Of a stretch of DNA of 64,000 nt, positions 8,404 to 16,872 are shown one piece after another. Position 1 is the stretch's first letter; the number at the start of each line of letters is the position of its first letter. A program made the position numbers and the translations under genes. Under the pieces are notes generated by a model. It was not told the DNA's origin and made no database searches. It saw nothing but the letters and a program-made list of their open reading frames with translations. The DNA is from Ralstonia condita (GTDB lineage Bacteria; Pseudomonadota; Gammaproteobacteria; Burkholderiales; Burkholderiaceae): assembly GCF_958405655.1 (NCBI RefSeq), contig NZ_CATYWO010000002.1, positions 806,001-870,000 on the forward strand, given 5' to 3'.

Positions 8404-9200
8404 TGATCGAACTGGAAACGCTGCATGACGGCACCATCGCGGTGCTGACGCTCAAGCGTCCGCCGGCCAACGCATTCACGCCGGAAGGTCTGCTGCAACT
8501 GCAAGCCACCGTCGAACGGTTGAACGCCGACGCGCGCGTGCGCGCCATCGTCGTCACCGGCGATGGGCCGAAGTTCTTCAGCGCAGGGGCGGATCTCAAT
8601 ACCTTTGCCGATGGCGACCGCGATGTGGCCCGCGAGGCCGCTGCGCGCTTCGGTGCCGCGTTCGAGGCGCTGCAGAATGCGCGGCCGGTGGTGATCGCGG
8701 CCATCAATGGCTTTGCGATGGGCGGCGGCCTGGAGTGCGCGCTCGCATGTGACATCCGCATCGCCGAGGCCCACGCCAAGCTGGCCGTGCCCGAGACGGC
8801 CGTCGGCCTGCTCTGCTGCGGTTGCGGCACGCAGACGCTGCCGTGGCTCGTGGGTGAAGGCTGGGCCAAGCGCATGATCCTGACCGGCGAGCGCGTCGAT
8901 GCGCAGACCGCCCTGCGCATCGGCCTGGTCGAGGAAGTCGTGGAAACCGGTGCCGCACGCGAAGCCGCCATCGCCATGGCGCTGCGTGTGACCACGTTGA
9001 GCCCGCAGGCCGTCACCTTCAGCAAGCAGCTCATCCACCAAGCGCGCAATGGCGTGCCGCGCAGCGCAGCGCTGGCCGTGGAGCGCGAGCGCTTCGTCGA
9101 TCTGTTTGACCATCCGGATCAACGTGAAGGCGTGAACGCCTTTCTGGAGAAGCGCGCGCCGCGCTGGCATGCCGCACACGAATCGGAGACGCTGCAATGA
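8403..9200 (+). CDS. Enoyl-CoA hydratase/isomerase family protein
   Basis: 265 residues from ATG 8403 (a GTG at 8400 is in frame). Crotonase-fold motifs are visible: GDGPKFFSAGADLNTFAD supplies the first oxyanion-hole segment, and INGFAMGGGLECALACDIRI is the second oxyanion-hole and CoA-binding signature. In this operon it probably hydrates methacrylyl-CoA to 3-hydroxyisobutyryl-CoA, the step between the acyl-CoA dehydrogenase and the hydrolase. The pathway role is inference; the fold assignment is firm. Confidence 0.9.
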   Translation: MIELETLHDGTIAVLTLKRPPANAFTPEGLLQLQATVERLNADARVRAIVVTGDGPKFFSAGADLNTFADGDRDVAREAAARFGAAFEALQNARPVVIAAINGFAMGGGLECALACDIRIAEAHAKLAVPETAVGLLCCGCGTQTLPWLVGEGWAKRMILTGERVDAQTALRIGLVEEVVETGAAREAAIAMALRVTTLSPQAVTFSKQLIHQARNGVPRSAALAVERERFVDLFDHPDQREGVNAFLEKRAPRWHAAHESETLQ

Positions 9201-10354
9201 GTGCCGTCCAACGTCAGGCAACGCTGCCCGAGGCAGCCGCTGCCGAACCCGAGGTATTGATGCGCGTGGTGAACCGCGTGGCCATCATCACGTTGAACCG
9301 GCCAGCAGCCTTGAATGCGCTGTCGCACGGCATGGTGCGCCAGTTGGCGACGCTGCTAGAGCAATGCCGGCATGAAGACGGCATCGTCGCGCTGGTGCTG
9401 CGCGGCGCTGGCCAGAAAGGCTTCTGCGCCGGCGGCGATGTGCGCTCGCTCTATCAGCTTGCGCAACAGGGCCGCATGGATGGCGACGACGGCTGGCTGC
9501 AGTTCTTCGTTGACGAATACCGGCTCGACTACGCGCTGCATCAGTTCCCGAAGCCCATCGTTGCGCTGATGGACGGCATCACCATGGGCGGTGGCATGGG
9601 CCTGGGGCAAGCCGCACGCCTGCGTGTCGTGACCGAGCGCACCAAGATGGCGATGCCAGAGACGCGCATCGGCTTCCTGCCCGACGTGGGCGCCACGCGC
9701 TTCCTGAGCGTGATGTCCCCCGAGCTTGAGCTATATGTCGGGCTGACGGGCGTGACGCTCACGGGCGCCGACGCGCTGCATTGCCACCTGGCCGATGTGT
9801 GCGTGCCTGCGGAATGGCTTGCCTCCTTCGAAGAGCGCCTGCAACGCATGCCGCACGACGGCGACCTCATGCAGGCCCTGCGCCGCGTGTTCGAGCCGCC
9901 GTGCAACGTCGTGCCGCACGCGCCGCTGGCACAGGCGACGCCGTGGGTGCTGCGCTACTTCGATCGGCGTTCGTCGGTCGATCGCATCGTTGCCACGCTG
10001 CGCGAGAGCCTGGAGCGGGAATCCGAGCGTGAATTGCGCCAGTGGCTGCAGGCTACGCTCGACGCATTGACCTCGCATTCGCCGACGATGCTGAACGTCA
10101 CGCGCGAGGCGCTGTTGCGTGGGCGGCAGCTGTCACTGGCCGAATGCTTCCAGATGGAACTGGGTATCGTGGCGCGTGGCATTCAGGAAGGTGATTTCTG
10201 CGAAGGCGTGCGCGCACATCTCGTCGACAAGGATCATCGCCCGGGTTGGGCGCCGGCTACGTTGCCGCAGGTGCGCCCCGAGCGCGTGCAGCATTTTCTG
10301 GCGTCGCCCTGGCGGTCGGAGGTACATCCACTGGCAGGACTGGGCGTGCAGTAG
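9197..10354 (+). CDS. 3-hydroxyisobutyryl-CoA hydrolase-type crotonase
   Basis: 385 residues, the longer length typical of HIBCH-like proteins and not of simple hydratases. Motifs: RGAGQKGFCAGGDVRSLY, MDGITMGGGMGLGQ and MPETRIGFLPDVGATRFLS; the last is the hallmark of 3-hydroxyisobutyryl-CoA hydrolases. It releases free 3-hydroxyisobutyrate for the dehydrogenase encoded two genes upstream. ATGA overlap with the preceding gene. It closes the set needed to run isobutyryl-CoA to propionyl-CoA. Confidence 0.9.
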   Translation: MSAVQRQATLPEAAAAEPEVLMRVVNRVAIITLNRPAALNALSHGMVRQLATLLEQCRHEDGIVALVLRGAGQKGFCAGGDVRSLYQLAQQGRMDGDDGWLQFFVDEYRLDYALHQFPKPIVALMDGITMGGGMGLGQAARLRVVTERTKMAMPETRIGFLPDVGATRFLSVMSPELELYVGLTGVTLTGADALHCHLADVCVPAEWLASFEERLQRMPHDGDLMQALRRVFEPPCNVVPHAPLAQATPWVLRYFDRRSSVDRIVATLRESLERESERELRQWLQATLDALTSHSPTMLNVTREALLRGRQLSLAECFQMELGIVARGIQEGDFCEGVRAHLVDKDHRPGWAPATLPQVRPERVQHFLASPWRSEVHPLAGLGVQ

Positions 10355-10427
10355 ACGGAAGGCGGCGCAGGCCCTTCTGTGGCACGGCAGCGCAGGCATG
10401 GCTGCCGCACCGCCTCCAGCGGCCATC

Positions 10428-11921
10428 CTAGACGCGGCGCTGCCGGCTGCCCCACCACGCGTCGCGCAGGCGGCGCTTGGCGATCTTGCCGTTGTCGTCG
10501 CGCGGTAGTGCGGCGGTGAATTCGATCTGGCGCGGGATCTTGAATCCGGCAATCTGGTCGCGCAGCCACGCGATCATGGGCTCGGCCTGCAGACCTTCGC
10601 GTTCAGTCTGCACAACTGCGATAAGGCGCTCGCCGTATTCGTCGTCCGGTACGCCGAAGACGGCGCAGTCGACCACATCGGGATGGCGCAGCAGCGCGTG
10701 CTCGATCTCGGCCGGATAGATGTTGACGCCGCCCGAGATGACCATGTCGGATGCGCGGTCGCAGACGTAGAGATAGCCGTCGGCATCGAGATAGCCCATG
10801 TCGCCCAGCGTGACGAGGCCATCGCGCTCGGCCTTGCGGCGCGCCTCGTCGTTGCCGCGGTAGGTGAAGTCAGGGTAGGCGGGCTGGCGGCTGTAGATCA
10901 GGCCGATCTCGCCGGTGGCGCACGGCGTGCCGTCTTCGCGCAGGATGCGGACTTGTGCGTCGCACACGGGGCGGCCGGCGCTGCCGGGGCGTGCGGCGGC
11001 ATCCCCAGGGTCCATGACGGTGATCATGCCGGTTTCGCTGGAGGCGTATGTCTCGTAGATGACAGGGCCGAGCCAGTCGATCATGCGGCGCTTGATCTCA
11101 GGCGCGCAGGGCGCACCCGTGGATGCCACGAAGCGCAGTGAAGACAGGTCGTAGCGGCTGCGTTCCTCATCGGTCAGTTTCAGCAGGCGTACGTACATGA
11201 TCGGCACGAGATAGACCGTGTCGATGCGGTAGCGCTCGATCTGCTCGAGCACGCGCAGCGCATCGAAGCGCGCATGCAGCACGAGCACTTCGGCCATCTG
11301 CGCGGCCTGCTGCGCGAACAGGCTGGGGGCGCTGTGATAGAGCGGCGCCGGCAGCAGCGCGCGGCAGCCCGGCACGATGCCGAAGGTGGCGGCCACCACG
11401 GCGCGCGCCTTCTGCAGGTGGGCATCGAGCTGGTCGAGCGGCACGGCCTGGCGCACCACGCCCTTGGGCCGGCCCGTGGTGCCCGAGGTGTAGGCCATGT
11501 GCCCCCGCGGTGAGACCAGCGGGCCGTCGTACGGCGGCTGCAGTGCCAGCCAGTTGGCGTAGCCATCGGCGCGGTCGGTGCCTTCGGCGTCCACGCGCAG
11601 CAGTTGTACGTGGGCTGGCAGCAGCGGCTCGACGGCATCCACGAGGTCACGGTGGCCGATCAGCACCTTGGCGCCGGAATCGCGCATCAGGAATTCCACC
11701 TCGCCAGGCGTGAAGTGCCAGTTGATCGGGCAGAAGTGGCACCCCGCGATGCGACAGGCGTGCATCACGTCGATATAGGCGGGCGCATTGCGCAACAGCA
11801 CGCCGATCACGTCGCCTTCCTGCACGCCCATGCGCCGCAACCCGCCGGCAAGGGCCGCGCCGCGTGCCAGGAGGGTCTCTGCATCGGTCGGGCGATCTTC
11901 AAAGATCAGGCTGGCGGTCAT
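10428..11921 (-). CDS. AMP-forming acyl-CoA synthetase (second, convergent)
   Basis: 497 residues from ATG 11921, preceded by GCAGGAGACACGC. Adenylation motifs: MAYTSGTTGRPKGVVRQA, YETYASSETG, CDRASDMVISGGVNIYPAE and the C-terminal lysine motif DDNGKIAKRRLRD. It is shorter than the synthetase at 4182 and only distantly similar, closer to long-chain or FadD13-like enzymes. It converges on the valine operon with a 73-bp gap, so it is not part of that transcript. The substrate is unknown. Confidence 0.9.
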   Translation of the reverse strand: MTASLIFEDRPTDAETLLARGAALAGGLRRMGVQEGDVIGVLLRNAPAYIDVMHACRIAGCHFCPINWHFTPGEVEFLMRDSGAKVLIGHRDLVDAVEPLLPAHVQLLRVDAEGTDRADGYANWLALQPPYDGPLVSPRGHMAYTSGTTGRPKGVVRQAVPLDQLDAHLQKARAVVAATFGIVPGCRALLPAPLYHSAPSLFAQQAAQMAEVLVLHARFDALRVLEQIERYRIDTVYLVPIMYVRLLKLTDEERSRYDLSSLRFVASTGAPCAPEIKRRMIDWLGPVIYETYASSETGMITVMDPGDAAARPGSAGRPVCDAQVRILREDGTPCATGEIGLIYSRQPAYPDFTYRGNDEARRKAERDGLVTLGDMGYLDADGYLYVCDRASDMVISGGVNIYPAEIEHALLRHPDVVDCAVFGVPDDEYGERLIAVVQTEREGLQAEPMIAWLRDQIAGFKIPRQIEFTAALPRDDNGKIAKRRLRDAWWGSRQRRV

Positions 11922-12560
11922 GCGTGTCTCCTGCGGCAATGGCGCGATATTTCGACGTGGGTCGATCGGACTGCGGGTGAGTTGACCGAGCATGCCGGAG
12001 GAATCCACAGTGAACAATCTGCCCCGGATGGCTCACACTGGTGAATGCCATTGAACAACGCAGAGCCTCAGGGAATCCGCGCGACTCGCCCACCGCCGGA
12101 GGGTGCGAGCCCCCTCGAAATACCCCTTGCGGGTGTGGGGTGGGATGTGTAGCCTATGCCACAAAATTACACATGCCTATAAGAAGAAGTCGATTGTAAG
12201 CGGGGGAATGCAGACGTTGGCGGGGCGGATGTCGCCGGCCAGACCTGCGAATCCGGCGGTCCAGCGAATGGTCATCATCGGCGCGTGCGTGCCGAGGGTC
12301 GGCCAGGCTGACGGGGCGCGGCTTGATGCGTCGTGCCATACCGAGTCAGCGGCAAGCGCTGACGTGCCACATGTTTCGGGATGGTGGTTTCCGGCGGCGC
12401 GTCGGCACGGCCTGCCAGGCCTTTTCCAGACCGCACTTCAATGACTTTCTTGTGGTTCATCCCCCGGCAGCGGGCAGCTGCAGGCGGGATGTCGCCTTGC
12501 CGCGCGCCGTGCATGTCGTCGCGGGCATCGTTCTGGATGCGGCCACCCGCTGGACTTCAA
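11922..12560. other. Intergenic region with an inverted repeat; no convincing gene
   Basis: About 640 bp between the minus-strand synthetase and the plus-strand lipoprotein, holding both promoters. ATGTGTA (12145-12151) and TACACAT (12168-12174) form a perfect 7-bp inverted repeat over a 16-base spacer, with TATAAG just downstream at about 12178; this could be an operator. At about 12449-12468 the sequence CTTGTGGTTCATCCC resembles the 5' end of the structured repeat and may be a relic. The open frames here lack family signals. Confidence 0.4.
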
Positions 12561-13922
12561 ATGAGCGTATCGAAGATGTTCTCAAGCGGGCTGCTGGCCT
12601 GCTGCGTTGTCCTGGGCCTGTCGGCTTGCGGCGGGGGCGACGGAAGCGGCGCCAGTGGTACGGCCTCTGCCGGGTCCACGGGGCCGACAGCGCCTGCGGC
12701 GCAGGGCTATGCGATTGGCGGGTCGGTCACGGGCCTGTCCGGCACCGTGGTGCTCCAGAACAACGCCGGCGATGATCTGGCCGTCAGCGCCAACGGCGCG
12801 TTCACTTTTGCGACCAGCGTATCCAACGGCGCAGGGTACAACGTCACCGTATCGACGCAGCCTGCCACCCAGACGTGCACCGTAACCAATGGCGCCGGCA
12901 CCGTTTCGGCAGCGAATGTCGGCAACGTGTCCGTGGTCTGTGCCACGAATGCATTCAAGGTTGGCGGCTCGATTTCCGGATTGAACGGCACCGTCATCTT
13001 GCAGAACAACGGCGCGGACAGCCTGAGCCGTTCGTCCAACGGCGCTTTTGTTTTTGCCGCGCCCGTTGCGCAGGGCGGCGGATTTGCCGTCACGGTGCAG
13101 ACCAATCCGGCTGGGCAGAGCTGCAGCGTCGCCAACGGCTCCGGCACGATGGGCGCAGGCGATATCAGCACGGTTGCGGTCACCTGCACAACCAACGCCT
13201 ACACCGTGGGCGGCACGCTCTCGGGTTTGAGCGGTGGCACGGTGGTGCTCAAGAACAATGGTGGCGACAGTCTCTCGCGCAGTGTCAACGGCAGCTTCAC
13301 GTTTCCATCAGCCGTGGCCTATGGCAATCCTTACGTCGTGACTGTCTCGAGCCAGCCGGCCAATCTGAGCTGTCCGGTGGCGAACGCCTCCGGAACCATC
13401 AGCGGCAACGTAACGAACGTGTCCGTGTCGTGTTCGTGCGCGTCGGGCTATAGCGCTTGCAGCGGTACGTGCGTCGATACCGCAACGGACTCGAACAACT
13501 GCGGCGGATGCGGCGTCGTCTGCCCCGCCAACACCGCCTGCAGTGCGAGCGCTTGCGTGCCCGCGGCGTGTTCGACAAATGCCGACTGTTCGGGCGGAGA
13601 TGTCTGCCTGGGCGGCACATGCCAGGCGCCCACCTGCACCGATGGCTTGCGCGATGGCCAGGAAACCGACGTGGACTGCGGTGGCGGCACATGTTCCGCA
13701 TGTGCGGCGGGGCAACACTGTGCTGTGCCGAGCGATTGCACCACGGGCGTCTGCGCGTCTGGCGTCTGCCAGGCGGCGAGCTGTTTTGACGGCGTCAAGA
13801 ACGGTAGCGAGACCGCCATTGACTGTGGCGGTGGTGCCTGCGGCGCCTGCGCGGCAGGACAGACCTGCCTGGTGTCGACCGACTGTCTATCCGGCGTGTG
13901 CACGGCTGGCGTCTGCCACTGA
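12561..13922 (+). CDS. Cysteine-rich repeat lipoprotein
   Basis: 453 residues. The N terminus MSVSKMFSSGLLACCVVLGL ends in the lipobox LSAC with Cys23, so it is a predicted outer-membrane or surface lipoprotein. Residues about 50-292 are three tandem ~81-residue repeats of the form GGS.sGLsGTVVLqNN..D.L...NGaFtF, each closing with a paired-cysteine C.V.NGsGT motif. Residues about 293-453 are very cysteine-rich and include two ~50-residue repeats of the form DG..nG.ETD.DCGGG.C.aCaaGQ.C. A DsbA-like oxidoreductase follows 38 bp downstream, which suits a protein full of disulfides. Function unknown; adhesion is a guess from the repeat style. Confidence 0.8.
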   Translation: MSVSKMFSSGLLACCVVLGLSACGGGDGSGASGTASAGSTGPTAPAAQGYAIGGSVTGLSGTVVLQNNAGDDLAVSANGAFTFATSVSNGAGYNVTVSTQPATQTCTVTNGAGTVSAANVGNVSVVCATNAFKVGGSISGLNGTVILQNNGADSLSRSSNGAFVFAAPVAQGGGFAVTVQTNPAGQSCSVANGSGTMGAGDISTVAVTCTTNAYTVGGTLSGLSGGTVVLKNNGGDSLSRSVNGSFTFPSAVAYGNPYVVTVSSQPANLSCPVANASGTISGNVTNVSVSCSCASGYSACSGTCVDTATDSNNCGGCGVVCPANTACSASACVPAACSTNADCSGGDVCLGGTCQAPTCTDGLRDGQETDVDCGGGTCSACAAGQHCAVPSDCTTGVCASGVCQAASCFDGVKNGSETAIDCGGGACGACAAGQTCLVSTDCLSGVCTAGVCH

Positions 13923-13960
13923 CCGGTGAGCCCTTCATTCATCTGAAACCAAGGAAAGTC

Positions 13961-14695
13961 ATGAAGTTCTGGCCAGCCATGTTCGCTTGTATCGGCAGCA
14001 TGTTCCTCTCGTGTGCCGCCTACGCCGACGCGCCCATGACCCAGCAGCAGGGCGAGGCCATCCTGAACGAGCTGCGCGCGATCCACCAGCTGCTGGCCCG
14101 GCAGGCGGCACCCGCAGCGCCGGGCAATGCCGCGCCGGCACGCACGCTGTCTGTCAAGGCGCCAGCGACGCATGTGATGGGCAAGGCGGACGCGCCGGTC
14201 ACGCTGGTCGCCTTTACCGATTTCCAGTGCCCTTACTGCGCGCGCTTTGAAGCCAGCACGTTTCCCGAGCTCAAGAAGAAGTACATCGATACGGGCAAGA
14301 TGCGCTATGTCTTGCGAGATGTCCCGCTCGACTTCCATCCCTTGGCGATCAACGCCGCGCAATCGGTGCGCTGCGCGGGCGATCAGAACAAATATTGGGA
14401 AATGAAGGACCTGGTGTTCAAGAACCAGGCTCGGATCGATACCGTTGCACTGGCGTCATACGCCCAGGACCTGGGGCTCGATGCCAGCCAGTATCAGCAG
14501 TGCATGACGGCCAACAAGTACCTCGCCGATATCAACGCCGATCGCCAGTACGCTCAATCCCTGGGCATTTCCGGCACGCCGTCGTTTGTGATCGGCAGGC
14601 AGGTGAACGGCGTGGTGCAGGGTCGCCTGATCGTCGGCGCACAAGGCCTGAGTGTGTTCGAGCATGCCATCGAGGACATGCTCGCCAAGCCCTGA
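13961..14695 (+). CDS. Periplasmic DsbA-like thioredoxin-fold oxidoreductase
   Basis: 244 residues from MKFWPAMFACIGSMFLS, a Sec signal peptide cleaved near YADA. Residues about 75-240 form a DsbA/thioredoxin_4 domain: VTLVAFTDFQCPYCARFEAS carries the CPYC redox pair (Cys90, Cys93), YVLRDVPLDFHPLA follows, and the cis-proline loop is GISGTPSFVIG. A linker rich in Ala and Pro precedes the domain. It lies 38 bp after the cysteine-rich lipoprotein, and the two are probably co-transcribed, so this enzyme may oxidise or isomerise that lipoprotein's disulfides (inference). Confidence 0.87.
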   Translation: MKFWPAMFACIGSMFLSCAAYADAPMTQQQGEAILNELRAIHQLLARQAAPAAPGNAAPARTLSVKAPATHVMGKADAPVTLVAFTDFQCPYCARFEASTFPELKKKYIDTGKMRYVLRDVPLDFHPLAINAAQSVRCAGDQNKYWEMKDLVFKNQARIDTVALASYAQDLGLDASQYQQCMTANKYLADINADRQYAQSLGISGTPSFVIGRQVNGVVQGRLIVGAQGLSVFEHAIEDMLAKP

Positions 14696-14909
14696 GGTGG
14701 CGGTGGGCAGGACGCTGTGGGATGGGGGGTCGGCTTGTGCCGACAGGCCGCTTTCAGGCACAATGCGCCACCTTGTGGAGATGGCATTCCTCCCTGAATC
14801 GCCGGCTCGCCGGCTGATGATGCCTACAGGTTCCTGGACAGGGAAGTTGTAGGCACACGTCCATACGACATCCTGTCGTCCAGGTTTGCGTCCTTCGAAT
14901 CTGGTCATC

Positions 14910-16166
14910 ATGAAGAACACGAATACGCGCCCCGAGGCCCTGCTGATGCTGGGGTACCTGCTGCGCTGGTTACCGCTGGGGTCGCTTGTCGGCGTGCTTG
15001 CCGGGGTGGGCTCGGCGGTCCTGCTGCTTGCGCTGGAATGGGCGACTGATACACGTACGGCCCACCCCTGGCTGCTCTGGCTGCTGCCACTTGCCGGTCT
15101 TTCTGTGGGGTTGCTGTACCACTACACGGGCCGCGCTGTGGAGGGCGGCAACAACCTCCTCATCGACGAGATCCACGACCCCAAGCGCGTGGTGCCCAAG
15201 CGCATGGCGCCGCTGATCCTGCTCGGCACCGTCGTCACGCATCTCTTCGGTGGCTCGGCCGGGCGCGAGGGCACGGCGGTGCAGATGGGCGGCAGCTTTG
15301 CGGACTACCTGACCCGGCTGTTCTCGCTCGACGCAAGCGACCGCCGCATCCTGCTGATGTCCGGCATCAGCGCGGGGTTTGCATCGGTGTTCGGCACGCC
15401 CCTGGCCGGCGCGGTATTCGGGCTGGAGGTGCTGGCGATCGGGCGCCTGCGCTATGACGCAATCTTCCCGTGCTTCATTGCGGCCATCGTCGGGGATCTT
15501 GTGCCGCCATGGCTGGGCGTTCATCACACGCCATATGCGATCCCGTTCGTTCCGCATCTCACGCCTGTTGCGATCGGGGCGGTGGTGCTCGCGGGCATCG
15601 TCTTTGGCCTGGTCGGCATGGCGTTTGCCGCATGGACGCACGGGGTCAGCCGCTTGCTGAAGCGCCACATTCCGTTCGGGCCGCTGCGCCCCGTGCTGGG
15701 CGGCTGCGTGGTGGCTGGGGCCGCGCTGGCGCTCGGTACCGACCGATACCTTGGGTTGGGGATTCCGGTCATCGTCGACGCGTTCCGCAACCCGCTGCCG
15801 GCCTACGACTTTGCCGGCAAGGCGGCCTTCACCATCGTGACGCTGGCCTCGGGATTCAAGGGCGGCGAAGTCACGCCGCTGTTCTACATCGGCGCCACGC
15901 TCGGCAATGCACTCGGCTATGTGCTCCCACTGCCGTTTCCCCTCCTGGCGGGGCTGGGGTTTGTCGCCGTGTTCGCGGGCGCGGCCAACACACCGATCGC
16001 GTCGACCATCATGGCCATGGAGCTGTTCGGCCCGGAGGTGGGCACGTTCGCGGGGATGGCTTGCGTGGTGAGCTATCTCTTCTCGGGCCATACGGGCATC
16101 TACCACGCGCAGCGCATCGGCCATGCAAAGCGCCCGTCCGCGCAATCGGACGTGACGGCGGGGTAG
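14910..16166 (+). CDS. ClC-family chloride channel or transporter
   Basis: 418 residues with about ten hydrophobic segments. The ClC anion-pathway motifs are present: GGSAGREGTAVQMGGSFADY corresponds to the GREGP signature with its gating glutamate, and LASGFKGGEVTPLFYIGATL corresponds to GxFxP with the pore lip. It moves chloride or fluoride-type anions across the inner membrane. The start is uncertain: ATG 14910 is chosen over an in-frame TTG at 14886. No C-terminal CBS domain is present. The preceding 200 bp contain a small GTCGGC/GCCGAC hairpin (14729-14744). Confidence 0.9.
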   Translation: MKNTNTRPEALLMLGYLLRWLPLGSLVGVLAGVGSAVLLLALEWATDTRTAHPWLLWLLPLAGLSVGLLYHYTGRAVEGGNNLLIDEIHDPKRVVPKRMAPLILLGTVVTHLFGGSAGREGTAVQMGGSFADYLTRLFSLDASDRRILLMSGISAGFASVFGTPLAGAVFGLEVLAIGRLRYDAIFPCFIAAIVGDLVPPWLGVHHTPYAIPFVPHLTPVAIGAVVLAGIVFGLVGMAFAAWTHGVSRLLKRHIPFGPLRPVLGGCVVAGAALALGTDRYLGLGIPVIVDAFRNPLPAYDFAGKAAFTIVTLASGFKGGEVTPLFYIGATLGNALGYVLPLPFPLLAGLGFVAVFAGAANTPIASTIMAMELFGPEVGTFAGMACVVSYLFSGHTGIYHAQRIGHAKRPSAQSDVTAG

Positions 16167-16318
16167 CCGCAATCATGGCTGGCCTGTGGATTGCCGCCGC
16201 GTAGGCTCGCTGGCAGTCATGGGGGTGCGCTTGCCTCGATCATGCCGCAGTGTGGATCTGCCACTGGGGCAAGGCGCCGGGCCGGCAGCGCACTCGGTAC
16301 CCTCTCCATCCAGGCAAG

Positions 16319-16341
16319 ACGCCCCGCGCAAGGCGGGGCGT
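16319..16341 (-). terminator. Probable terminator of the subtilase transcript
   Basis: ACGCCCCGC (16319-16327) and GCGGGGCGT (16333-16341) form a perfect 9-bp stem with a 5-base loop, 21 bp beyond the stop of the minus-strand gene at 16363. On that strand the tail is TCTTG, a weak U tract. Confidence 0.5.
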
Positions 16342-16362
16342 GCAGCGCTGGGCGGTACGGGA

Positions 16363-16851
16363 TCAGCGTGCCACGGGCTTAGCGTACTGGATCGGCACGT
16401 CCACGCGTGCCTGCGGCAGCAGCTTTTTCAGTTGGGTACGTGCGTTGACTGCTTCCTGGAACGTCGCAAAGCGCAGCGTGCTGACCTTCATGTGGCCGTA
16501 GTACTCCGCCGATACGGGGGCGGTCGTGAGGCTGCCCACAGCTTGACGCACACTGTCTGCCGACACCTGCGAGACGACGACCTCGTTACGGCTTTCGCCC
16601 ACCACGCCGCGTTCGTTGGCGACCTGCGTGACGGCAGTCGAGGTGGCGCCGGCGCCTTTGGTCCGCGTGCCGCTGGACAGCACCTTGAACGACTGCGATT
16701 CGACCTGCACCACCGGCGCGCTGGCGTACTGCGACAGCTCCTGCTTCGACAGACGCTTACCGATCGCCAGGTCAGCTGCCATGGCCTGACCCGCCACGGC
16801 AGCAGAGACGAGCACCACGGCCAGGGTTTTGAATGCTGAGGAAATGAACAT
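16363..16851 (-). CDS. Small secreted protein, possible subtilase partner
   Basis: 162 residues from MFISSAFKTLAVVLVSAAVA, a signal peptide ending near AMAADL. The mature part has no cysteine and ends LLPQARVDVPIQYAKPVAR. It follows the subtilase gene at 16873 by 21 bases on the same strand. I do not recognise the family. The subtilase shows no I9 prodomain, and secreted subtilases often need one, so this product could be an intermolecular chaperone or inhibitor; the compact C-terminal part with ATFQEAVNARTQLKKLLP is compatible with that but does not prove it. Confidence 0.65.
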   Translation of the reverse strand: MFISSAFKTLAVVLVSAAVAGQAMAADLAIGKRLSKQELSQYASAPVVQVESQSFKVLSSGTRTKGAGATSTAVTQVANERGVVGESRNEVVVSQVSADSVRQAVGSLTTAPVSAEYYGHMKVSTLRFATFQEAVNARTQLKKLLPQARVDVPIQYAKPVAR

Positions 16852-16872
16852 GTTGAAGGCTCTCAAAAGGGC

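Noticed and set aside
12103..12775. Plus-strand ORFs ahead of the lipoprotein
   Set aside because: No family, no ribosome site, Arg-rich composition; the lipoprotein start at 12561 with a proper lipobox explains the reading frame.
14729..14744. Terminator between the DsbA-like gene and the ClC gene
   Set aside because: GTCGGC-TTGT-GCCGAC is a small hairpin without a T tract, so it is mentioned only as a hairpin.
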